From positions 17,166,501 through 17,230,500 of the forward strand of contig NC_133167.1 in the NCBI RefSeq assembly GCF_040802235.1: a DNA stretch of 64,000 nt, given 5' to 3'. The notes beneath the pieces were generated by a model. That model saw only the letters and a program-made list of their open reading frames with translations, ran no database searches and was not told where the DNA came from. Shown here one piece after another: positions 44,791 through 56,200 of the stretch (position 1 is the first letter of the stretch; every line of letters begins with the position of its first letter). Origin of the DNA: Manis javanica (taxonomy: Eukaryota; Chordata; Mammalia; Pholidota; Manidae). A program made the position numbers and the translations under genes.

Positions 44791-45654
44791 AAACTATAGG
44801 TATAAAAAATAGGTAGAACCAGTGTGGTAAAATGCTAACAGCAGCTGAACTTGTGGGATGAGGGTATGGAGGTTATTATGACATTCTCTCTCTGTTTGAA
44901 AAATTTAAGCTCCCTCTCCCCACAAAAAAGTTAAAACATATATACACACACACACATATATATGTTCATACATGCACAAAACCAAACACAGGCAAAAAAC
45001 CTCAAACCTTCCAGACGTTCTCTGAATTTCAGGCACTGCTCAGATTATTCACTTCAGATCTTCTCAGCACTTTGTGCAATGATTGCTCAATGTAAAACTG
45101 TTTACATACTTCTAATCCTTTAGGTTTTATGTGCCCTAGGATGGGAATGTTTTCTTATTATGCTCCTTCAATAATGATTAGCTATTGCTTTATGTAACAG
45201 CCTGAAAAATTTGGATGTATATTTAATTTCACCACAGCAGATTGTTTATATACCAGGTAAGTGTATTTCAAGCTAGTATTTCATGAATTATTTGAAAAAG
45301 AATAATTCTTTCTTAAGGTAATTCTCCCTAATTTATCTTTTTAAAAAATCCAGATTTTCAAATACAATACTCTATTTGCCTGAGCCCATACAAGCTTAGT
45401 AAAGTGTTGTGGTTTTGCTAAGAACAAAAATGGAAATTCTGATCTGTTAGAGGTCAAACAACATTATGTGTTGTCCAGGATTTTTTAAAAATACTTGAGT
45501 AAAAAAGGAATAGATACAGTAAGTGCTGGAGAGGTGATATGGTTCACTGAATTAAACTATTTTTGTGTGTGTTTGAAAACTTCCAACTAAGTTATTAACA
45601 TGATCTAGACTAAGAGTTCCCACCCACTACCACTCCATTAATAGCCTTTCCCAT

Positions 45655-47035
45655 TAAAAAAATTTTTTTTGATATTGTTAATGTACAATTACTTGAACAT
45701 TATGGTTACTAGACTCCCCTTACTATCAAGTCCCCCCCACAGACCCCATTACAGTCACTGTCCATCGGCGTAGTAAGATGCTATAGAATCACTACTTGTC
45801 TTCTCTGTGCTATACTGCCTTCCCCGTGCCCTACCCCCACTGCATTATGTGTGCCAATCATAATGCCCCTTTTTCCCTTTATCCCTCCCTTCCCACCCAT
45901 TTTCCCCAGTCCCTTTCCCTTTGGTAACTGTTAGTCCATTCTTGGGTTCTGTGAGTCTGCTGCTGTTTTGTTCCTTCAGTTTTTGCTTTGTTGTTATACT
46001 ACACAGATGAGTGAAATCATTTGATACCTGTCTTTCTCCACCTGGCTTATTTCACTGAGCATAATACCCTCTAGCATCATCCATGTTGTTGCAAATGGTA
46101 GGATTTGTTTTCTTCTTATGGCTGAATAATATTCCATTGTGTATATGTACCACATCTCTTTTATCAATTCATCCACTGATGGACACTTAGGTAGCTTCCA
46201 TATCTTGGCTATTGTAAATAGTGCTGCGATAAACATAGAAAAGCATATGTCTTTTTCAAACTAGGGCTGCTTACCCTAAGAACTCTTAGGAATTCTTAGG
46301 GTAAATTCCTAAGAGTGGAATTCCTGGGTCAAATGATATTTCTATTTTGGGTTTTTTGAGGAACCTCCATACTGCTTTCCACAATGGTTGAACTAGTTTA
46401 CATTCCCACCAGCAGTGTAGGAGGGTTCCCCTTTCTCCACATCCTCACCAACATTTGTTGTTGGTCTTTGGATGTTGGCCTTCCTAACTGGTGTGAGGTG
46501 ATATCTCATTGTGATTTTAATTTGCATTTCCCTGATGACTAGCGATGTGTGGAATCCTTTCGTGTGTCTGTTGGCCATCTGAATTTCTTCTTTGGAGAAG
46601 TGACTGTTCAGATCCTGTGCCCATTTTTTTATTGGATTATTTGCTTTTTGTTTGTTGAGGTATGTGAGCTCTTTATATATTTTGGATGTCAACCCTTTAT
46701 CGGATCTGTCATTTATGAATATATTCTCCCATACTGTAGGATGTCTTTTTGTTCTACTGATGGTATCCTTTGCTGTACAGAAGCTTTTCAGCTTAATATA
46801 GTTCCACTTGTTCATTTTTGCTTTTGTTTTCCTTGCCTGGGGAAACATGTTCATGAAGAAGTTGCTCATGTTTATGTCCAAGAAATTTTTGCCTATATTT
46901 TTTTCTAAGAGTTTTATGGTTTATGACTTACATTCAGGTCTTTGATCCATTTTGAGTTTACTTTTGTGTACAGGGTTAGGCAATGATCCAGTTTCATTCT
47001 CTTACGTAGCTGTCCAGTTTTGCCAACACTAGCCT
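45655..47035 (-). mobile_element. 5'-truncated LINE-1 fragment, minus orientation
   Basis: On the minus strand this is the C-terminal third of ORF2 (pieces at 46,881-46,393 and 46,236-45,994, including [20 protein letters not shown] and [15 protein letters not shown]) and a 3'UTR. Frames are broken between the pieces. It lies between STK36 and TTLL4. Confidence 0.88.
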
Positions 47036-47179
47036 TCCCCATTTTAATGATAATACCACCCTTCCAGTTACTTTGGCCAAAAATCTTTCTGTCACTCTTG
47101 TCTGGTTTCTTTTATTCACACCTCCACATGCGATCAGTCAAGAAATATTATTTGCTCCATGTTCATAATATATCCACAA

Positions 47180-47835
47180 TCTACTTTTTACCACTTCATT
47201 GGTACCACCCCTGTCCAGAATACCATTATCTCTCACATGATTACAATAGCCTCCTAACTACCCACCCCGCTTCCCATCCTCCCCCACTCCTTCCAGTTCA
47301 TTCACAACACTAGAATGAAGAGTCATCTTTTAGAATATAAGGCAGATCACAACACTCCTCTGTTCAAAACTCTCCAGTAGCCCCCTACTTCACTCAAAGT
47401 ACAAGGTTTAAAAGGCCTGCACATCTGGTCCCATTACCTTCTTGTTCTCATTTCCTACTATTCTTCCTCTACTTCACTTCTTTCAAACAAACTAGCCCCC
47501 TCATAGCTCTTCAAGCATGCCAGGCACACTTCCAACTTTCAAAGTCATCATTCTCTCTGCGTAAGCTTTTCCCTCAGATAGCTGCACGTTTATTCCCTCA
47601 CCTCTTTGCTCAAATGTCACTTTCTAGTGAGGGCCTATTGGACCATTCAACTCAGCACACCTTGTCCCCCTTTTCCTGCTAGATTTTCCCCCAAAGCGTT
47701 TGTCACCTCCGACATACTACACATAATTCACTTATTTCAGTAAGTTCATTGTCTCCCTGATCAGAATGGAAACTTTGTGACACACAAGCACTGCTGTAAT
47801 CTCCAGTGCCTAAAACAGTAACTGGCACACGGAAA
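47180..47835 (+). repeat. L2-like LINE 3' region
   Basis: CTCTCCAGTAGCCCCCTACTTCACTCAAAGTACAAGG..., CCTGCACATCTGGTCCCATTACC and the ending CTCCAGTGCCTAAAACAGTAACTGGCACA match L2 layout. Confidence 0.65.
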
Positions 47836-48025
47836 TAATCTAGACGGGAAGAAATTATGGTGGCTTCTAGGAAAGACATTATTTTATTTTTGCTAAAATA
47901 TATAGACAGTGGGTGATGAAAATGAGGACTAAATAAAATTCCTTATAAAAATAAGGGTACTTTACTCATCTTTCATCTCTGATACAACTGGAATTTAAAG
48001 AGGGATAAAAAGTAGTCTCCCTAAA

Positions 48026-48546
48026 ATCTTCTGCATCCGTGGATGTTTTGTTGCCCTTGTCTAGCTTGGATTAATACTTAGTCCATAGGCACACAACTGA
48101 TCATCTACATTTGCCCTCTTACAGCACTAAACTATGTTTTCTACCTTTATCATGCATCTACCTACCACTTCAGCATTTTATTAAAATAATAATAATAATA
48201 ATAATAATAAGGGAGAAATGTGGGATTCACATATAAATCAAGAATAAAAATCAAACAAATATTCATATTTGACCTGATTGTTTATAGTTCATAAAGCGTG
48301 ATCAAAACCGAAAGTTTCTGTGATGACTGCCCTTGCACTGTTCACCATGTAAGAACTTACTCACTATGTAAGAACTTGTTCGTTATGCTTCAGAAGATTG
48401 GAGACTGTTGAGAATTAGGCTTGGGGTTGATTAATGATTGTGCATTGAGTTCCCTATACAGAATTTTATTGTTGTCAACAACCATATGATCAATAAATAT
48501 GAGAGATGCCCTCTCAAAAAAAAAAAAAATCAGCCAAAAAAAAAAA
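48026..48546 (+). mobile_element. 5'-truncated ERV 3'-end retrocopy with target-site duplication
   Basis: Starts within the region before the polypurine tract (ATCTTCTGCATCCGTGG), passes U3 (TGTGGG near 48,220), AATAAA near 48,492 and a poly(A) interrupted by TCAGCC. The flanks carry an exact 14-bp duplication GTAGTCTCCCTAAA (48,012-48,025 and 48,548-48,561), so it was inserted by target-primed reverse transcription, not as a provirus. Confidence 0.9.
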
Positions 48547-48561
48547 TGTAGTCTCCCTAAA

Positions 48562-48997
48562 CTAGAGGGTAGTATGCTCAGTGAAATAAGCCAGGCAGAG
48601 AAAGACAAGTACCAAATGATTTCCCTCATTTATGGAGTATAACAATGAAGCAAAACTGAAGGAACAAAACAGCAGCAGACTCACAAACTCCAAGAAGGGA
48701 CTAGCAGTTACCAAAGGGGAGGGGTGGGGAAGGGCAGGGAGGGAGGGAGGGAGAGGGGATTGAAGGGTATTATGATTACTACACATGGTGTTGGGGGGAT
48801 CATGGGGAAGACAGTGTAGCACAAAGATAAGTAATGACTCTGTGGCATCTTACTACACTGATGGACAGTGACTGCAATGGGGTATGGGCGGGGACTTGAT
48901 AACATGGGTAAATGTAGTAACCACATTGTTTTTCATGTGAAACCTTCATAAGAGTGTATATCAATAGTACCTTAATAAAAAAATTGTATTAAAAAAA
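48562..48997 (+). mobile_element. 5'-truncated LINE-1 3' end
   Basis: Begins near the end of ORF2 (AGTATGCTCAGTGAAATAAGCC), continues through the 3'UTR (AGCAGCAGACTCACAAACTC...) to CTTAATAAAAAAATTG. AGTCTCCCTA at about 48,998-49,007 repeats the sequence on its left, giving its own short target-site duplication. Confidence 0.82.
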
Positions 48998-49474
48998 AGT
49001 CTCCCTATTTTATGGATGGAAAAATCAGAGCCCTGGGAAGCTTATTGCAAGCCATCCAATGAGGCAAGGTTTAAGCTTTCAGTAAGTTTCCATCTGGATT
49101 ACAATTCTAGTAAGTGGGTCTGCCAAACATCCCTTTCCGGTAAACTGCACAGACACTATAAACAGCTTCCCTTCTAAAGCAGCTAGGGTACACTAAAAGG
49201 CCACCAAACATTAAAATTAGTCCACTAAACCAGAGATCACAAAGCAATCCAATTTACCTCTCTGTTTAATCCTATCCTTTCCAATTTCAGCTCTACTGGC
49301 CTTGGCTTGGAAGTAAGCAACCATATGTAGCTCATCTAGGATGGAAGAAGCTTGAAGTCAGGAAAAGATAAAAACTCCCAAACCAGGATCTTGTGTGAAG
49401 AGGACATGGGTACTTCCAGCACTACAGAGCAGCTAAAAGAGGAGCTAAGCTTCGCAACCCCTTACCCTGGCAAC

Positions 49475-50117
49475 ACCAAGTGAGGCACACCTTTTATTAC
49501 AAGAGTTTACAAACAGAGCTACGAAAAAAAAAAGTAAAAGAGGGAAGCAAGGAGGGAGAGGGGGAGAGAGGGAGAGAGAGAAAAAAGATATACACTCATG
49601 GATGGGAATGTGGGCTATCGGCTGGGGACCCCTCCACAGTGAGGACTGATAACATTTGTGCCCATAGCTTAGAGCTGAGACAGGCTCTGTCTCCCATTAC
49701 TGTCCTGGGGCCAGGGCATCTGAAGCAAGAAACTGCTAGGAAGATTGCAGGAGCCCCAGAAAGGAAAGGTCTCTGGTAAACGGTGTCTCCTTAAAGTCCA
49801 GGAAGCATGTTTGTTCCTGGGGTTAAAGGCACATTTTTGGAGAAAGACCCCAAGATGTAAAGAAGGAAGCAATCTTCTGTGGCACCAACAATAATGAAGT
49901 TTGTGGCTAAAATCATCCTGAATCTGGGGGTAGGAAGGACCTTCATATATAAATTTCTTCTAGTTCCTCATTTGAAAATATGTTGAGTTGGCAGCTTGTC
50001 TTTCTTTTTTAGTCTCTTTAGCTCTTAGTTGAGTTGGTAGCTTGTACAGTAGAAAAAAGGAAGGGTTGGCAATAGTAGGGCAATGAAGGTTCAAGGTTGG
50101 ATCCCAGGAATCTGGGA
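49475..50117 (-). other. STK36: STK36 3'UTR and poly(A) signal
   Basis: Follows the STK36 stop (TGA at 50,118-50,120). AATAAA on the minus strand lies at 49,493-49,498, so cleavage is expected near 49,475. The mRNA contains a long pyrimidine tract (TCTCTCTCCCTCTCTCCCCC-like) from the purine run at 49,540-49,592. Confidence 0.75.
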
Positions 50118-50261
50118 TCATGTGCTGTGGGTTGGCTTCAGGAGGTGAATGAGTTTCCTGCAGTGTTTGGCGGAGGCAGGCCTGGAACTGCTGTGTGGTA
50201 GTAACTGATTCCCCAGAGTGAGCAAGGCCAATCTCTCACTGGCACCCAGTGACACCAGCAC
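50118..50261 (-). CDS. STK36: STK36 last coding exon
   Basis: Codes [47 protein letters not shown] and a stop. Acceptor CTATCCCACAG, phase 0. Confidence 0.94.
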   Translation of the reverse strand: MLVSLGASERLALLTLGNQLLPHSSSRPASAKHCRKLIHLLKPTHST

Positions 50262-53200
50262 CTGTGGGATAGAGAGCAGATGACAGAACATAACGTGAGG
50301 AGGACTCTTATTTGGCCCAGCAATTCCCACTCCAGAAAAGGGACAAAGAGAAAATAGGCCCTGGGGGACTCCAACTAAGATTGTGTGAGAACAGAGAAAC
50401 CTTGGGAACAGGAATCATCAGGACTAGAGGTTCACTTCCATTCTGTGGTTACAATGAATCCAAGGCACCAAAGGACCAAGCACTTGTTTCAAAGAAGAGG
50501 CAAGGAATGCAGCAGTGGTAGTGAGCTAAAAGGTGTGGTTCCCAGCAATGGATCCAGACCAGCAGGTCATAACCTCATTACCACCAAGAATCCCTTTTAT
50601 TATTCTCCACATGGATTGCCAGAGAATCCTATAATCTGTATCATCATCATCCTATCAAAATTTCTGTTTGGCATCAACCACTCAAGGTTAGCACAGTGAG
50701 TTATGATAATTTGGAGGTTTAGCCTTATCACAGGTGGATGTGTGATTTCCATTTGGCTGTTTATATACTGAAAACTGACTAGGAAGGCAGAATAAAGCAG
50801 TGGTTCAATATGGGCTCTGGATTCAGACTCCTGGGTTCAAAAGTCAAGCCTACATACTAGCTTTCTAACTTGAACAAGTTATTAAGTTCTTTGTGCCTCA
50901 GTTTCCTCACCTGCAAAATGAGGAACTGGATAGCTTAAACCAAATAATAAAGGTAAAATGCTTAAATTAACATGGTGTTTTTCACACACTAAGTGCTAAA
51001 AAAGATAGCATCTTCATGGCCTCCAGAATGAAACCATTCTAAACCTCAACAAATCCTAGTTTTCCCTCACGTGCCTCTCACAGACTCTGGAAGAGAGAAA
51101 CAGTGATCCTTGAGACACCAGGCATCTCGCAGCCTAAGGTCCCTTCCCTTCTCCAGAGTGGGAAATGGTAGTTGGAGAATTCATCTCCAAGACACTGACC
51201 CTGGATTTCCGGCTCCCAGAGAGGTATATAGCTTGGGTTTCTGGATGTCTCAATTCCCTCAAGACTATCCCAATGTTGGGAAATACAACCCAGTCATCAT
51301 GGTCCATAATCCCCTGGGCTGTACCTGATGGATGCAGGGCTCCTGTTGGACGCTCCGGAGGGCAATGAGAGCAGCTTCTTTCACATCTGCCTGGGGGTCT
51401 CCACATGCCATCTCCAGGAGCCGCTGGGGTACTTGGCACTTTAACAGCTCCTTCCCCAACCCCTCAGGCCCCAAGTTGCCCAGAGCTGATGCAGCATTGC
51501 GCCGGATGCCAGCCTGAGGATCCCTAAGCAGCTGGGTCAAACTGGGTACCGCAGCTGCCAGAGCAGGTCCCAGGGGACCAGCCTGGTAAGCTGCATTACC
51601 CACAGCGAAGCTGGCATTGCGCCGCACAGCAGGGTCCTTATCTACAAGTCCCAGCAGCAGAAGATTGAGCAACCCAGCCTGGCTCTGCAGCGCCCCACGA
51701 AGGGTCACACTGTGTTGGAGCAAGTGTCCCAGGAGCCCATAAGTATGGGCCCACACAGAATTATCTGGGTGGCCCAGGAGGCTGTGCAGGGGCCGGTAAG
51801 ATTCATCGGAGCCAGCCAGGAGTTCTTGAATAAAGGACAAGTTGCTGGGAGACAGTACACGGGTTGTGTGGGCCAGCAGGGAAAGAAGGTCAGAGGTCAG
51901 CAGTGGCTGGTCACCCAGGAGAGCAACTGAGAGGAACGAGATGATAGTTCTAGGGGAGGCAGCCACTGTGTTCACAAACTGGTTGAGAGAGGTGGAGTTT
52001 GTCAGAGCCAGGTGTGTGAGGAGACTGATGGGCAGCTCGACTTGTGGCAATGGAAGATGGTGGCAGCAAACCTGGGAGGAGAGGGGGAGGGGTCCCGGCA
52101 AAAGCAGTTCAGGGAGAGGGAGAGTACATCAGAGCAAGGCAGCGAGAAGGAGTCCAACTCTGGGGGAGAGAAAAGCCAAGCTACGGAAGAAACACCAGAG
52201 CTGGAAGACCTGACCCACAGCACTCCACGTGAATCACAATGTGGAGCCTAAGAGAACAGGTTTGTTCTAAGCTCATTCCCTGCTCGGTAAGGACTCAGTC
52301 ACTCCATCTTCAATGATGCACTGATTAATGCCAAGAATTGTCACAGAAGTAATTCCTGCCTGAGGAGCTGAGACTCCAGTGACTACACTAGGATGTTCTC
52401 CCTACTGAGCTCCAACAGAGTCCCAATAAAGGACTGATGGACAGAGGAGCATCAGCCCCCAGCTCCAACCATATGCCTCTGTCCAGGCCTGAATGCTCTC
52501 TCTTAGATCAAACCAGGTGATCTGCTCTTACCAGGGCCTAGGAGAGCTGTAAGGAAGTAAATTAGAGTATACAAGGCTGGCCATCTTCCTCTCCCACCTT
52601 CATGCCTGGTAGCTTCCCAAGTACCTGCAGCAGGTGGGCAGCAACTTCTGAGTCCACAAGGTCAGCCAAGACACCTCCATGGAGGTCAGCATCTACATCC
52701 AGGGCGAAGGGGAAGCAGAGGAGCTGGCAGACAGAGAGCACCATGATGGGGAGAAACTCAGACCCGTGAGGCCTAAGGAGGGGAGTGTGGAAGGATTTAC
52801 TTGGTCTTGCTCACTCACCCTTTATCATTCTTCCCTGCTCTCTTCTCAATCCTAAATCCAGCTTCCTTTCTCCAATCTCATCAATCCCACTGCTTGCCTC
52901 ATAGCTCAAGCTGTCAACTATTTCTCTCCTGCCTTCCTTCCCCAACCCCACCACAGACACTCTGAATCTCCTGGACTTTCCACCTCTAGCGCAAACTCAC
53001 GCCTGGCCCAGCTGATGGAGGAAGCTGGGGGAAAGCAGATGCTTCAGGGTGGACATAAGGATACTTCCATGCTGAGAAAGGTGACTCAGACATAACTGGG
53101 GCTCCTGGGTGAAGGCAGCCACGGCCAGGCTCAGCAGGGCTGCCATGCCTGGAAACACCAAAAATGGAGACCTAGTGGAGCAGGCAAGAGGCCCAGAAGC

Positions 53201-56200
53201 CCCTGCTTCCTCATGGCTCCCAGGGCTCCCACCTACTCAGTCCCTTCCACATCCTTGAGCAGCTCTAGCATAACTGCCATCTTCTCTTCTCCCCAGGCAG
53301 CAGCAGAAAATCTCCACAAGCTAGCTAACCCAGCTCTAGGCCGTCTCCTCTTGAGAGGCACCAGCCCCTCCCAGTACAAAGGAAGCCACACTGATGGAAA
53401 GATACCTTGGGGTGAGATCAAAGTCCAGTCTGGCTCTAGGCTTTGGGGACTGGGTAGTGACAGCTCCTCTTCCTGCAGAGCTACCTCCTCAGGGAACCTC
53501 AGAACCATGGAGAAGCGGTGCCACAGCACAGTCCACATTTCTGAGCTGGCTATGTCCCTTATCAGGCTTCCTTTCTCCTGCTATAGACAAAATTGAAGGA
53601 GAGAGGGTGGGGAGGGCGGAGTCAGGAGCCAAAACGCCAATGCCTTTTTTTACTTCTGTCCCTGACCTATAAGGAAAAGGAGTCCCAGAAATAATTTCTC
53701 TGTTCTCCTACATGGATTTCCCTGTTATCTCAGTTCCTTGTTTTTATCACATCTTCACCCCTTGGCCCCTCAACTCATGTGCATGTCTGGTAGAAACCAG
53801 GGAATTACAGCTTTTCTCCCAAAAGAATCCCAAGAGATGTAGCTGAATAGGTCCACACTGAGGGCAAGTGGCCCCACTCTAAGGCTACCACCGGCACTGT
53901 AGCTTAACATTAGAGCTGAATGTGGGTTGCTTCTTCATTCTAATGTCCAGTGGATCCCCAAGATGCCTAGTTTCTCTTTCCTTACTTCCCAGGGAACCTA
54001 GGATGCTCCTATACCTGTGTGACGAGCTGCAGGAGAAGGATGAGGAGGCCATCGTAGAATCCACAGCCACCAGGTGGAGGCAGCCAGACCTGGCAGAGAT
54101 AAGAAGAATTCAGATGCCTGAGAGGGATGAGGTGGCCTCACAAGCCTGGGCACCCAAATCCCAGTCAGGCAAAAGCGCTCTTCCTCAGCCTCAGGTATAG
54201 TGGGGAGGTTCTTCTGGACTTGGGAGTGTTGATTCCTACCTAGTCATTCAATGACTAACACTATCCTAAAGACACACAGCCTGGTAGGGTAGGCAGACAT
54301 ACAACCACAGGTTAAGAAGACACTTGCTGCTCAAGAGGCCAAAGTTGTAGGTCAGGTGGAATGACACAGATAAGAATGCCTACCTCTACCTCCTGGAGGT
54401 AGAATACTGATGGATGAAATGTTTAAAAGGCAGACAGGAGGAGGAGAAGGTAGAAAGGGAGAACATTCCAAGGGGAAGTCATGACATTAAGGCAGGTTAT
54501 AAAAGGCCATGTGAATTTTGTAAGTGGTAATTCTTTCAGTACAGCAGGACTATAGAGCCCAGAGGTAAGAGCTGAGCTTTGAATAGCAGACTAAGAGTTT
54601 GGATGTTATCCTGGAAGCAATAGGAAGCCACTGAGGACTTATGCAAGCTCCACATAAGACTTTTTGTCTCTTTTCTTCACTGCTGTATCCTCAGAGCCTA
54701 GAATGGTGTTCTGTACTCAATGCATATTTCTATGCTAAAAAATTATTGAACAAATAACTAGGTTTTTGAGAAAGCTTACTCTGGTAGCAGTGAAGAGAAC
54801 AGACTAGAGAGAACCTAGGAGAGAGATCCAGGCAGGGCCATATTCCAAGGTAGAGATGATGTGCATAAAAACTAAGGTAGGTCAGTAACAGGGCCATGGC
54901 AGGAGAAGATCTGACAATAGGAAGGCAAAATACATAAGACCTGGGGAAACCATTTGGGTGAGGAAATATGGAGAAGAGGGAGAGGTCTGTGACAACTCCC
55001 AGGTTTCTGACTTAGGCTAGTCGATGAATGTTAGTGCCATCACTAATACACCACCTCTGTGAAGTTCAATTTTATCTAGAAAAAGCAGATGAGTATTACT
55101 ATATTTCATGTGTCTTTCAAGTGTGTTGTGAAGATAGCACGTGAAATTATAAAGAATGATACATAAGTAAGGCGGGACAATAATTTCAATATGAGGTCTA
55201 TCCTTCTTTTTTACAAAACGAGGGAAATATATTCCGGAGTGTCTAAAAAGGAGAGGAGGAAAAGGCCTGGAAAAGAAGAAAGCAGAAAAGCTTCATAATG
55301 GGCTGAATTCCTGAAGAGTTCACAGGATGTGAGCCACCTTTTCCATCTAAGTTAAGGAGAAGTAGAGGGAAAAGTGAGTGTAACTGCAGTAGGAGGGGAA
55401 GAGATTAAGCATCAGGATGCTACCAAGATGAGCAGAAGCTTCAGGAAGAGAAGACTAAATCTCACTCCTCAGATAACTTAGGTCTCCTTCCTCCTTTAGA
55501 AGTCCTAAGTGTGCCATCAATATACAATGGGGAAATAACAGTCTCTTGAACAACTGGTGTTGGCAAAACTGGACAGCTACATTTAAGAGCATAAAACTGG
55601 ATTATTGTCTAACTCCATACACAAAAGCAAACTCAAAATGGATCAAATACCTGAATGTAAGTCATGAAACCACAAAACTTATAGAAGAAAACAGGCAAAA
55701 ATCTCTTGAATATAAACATGAGCAACTTTTTCCTGAACACATATACTTGGACAAGGGAAACAAAAGCAAAAATGAGCAAGTGGGACTACATCAAACTAAA
55801 AAGCTTCTGTACAGCAAAGGACACCATTGGCAGAACAAAAAAACACCCTACAGTATGGGAGAATATATTTGTAAATGACTTACCCAATAAGGGGTCAACA
55901 TCCAAAATATACAAAGAACTCATATGCCTCAACACCCAAAAAACAAATAACCTGTTAAAAAAATGGGCAGAGGATCTGAACAGACACTTCTCCAAAGAAG
56001 AAATTCAGATGGCCAACAGGCACAGGAAAAGATGCTCCACATCACTAATCATCAGGGAAATGCAAATTAAAACCACAATGAGATATCACTTCACACCAGT
56101 TAGGATGGCCAACATCGAAAAGACAAGAAACAACAAATGCTGGTGAGGAGAAACGGGAACCCTCCTACACTGTTGGTGGGAATGTAAATTAGTTCATCCA

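Noticed and set aside
41430..49474. Possible extra gene between STK36 and TTLL4
   Set aside because: Only repeats and unassigned DNA; no spliced frame, RNA gene or second promoter was found.
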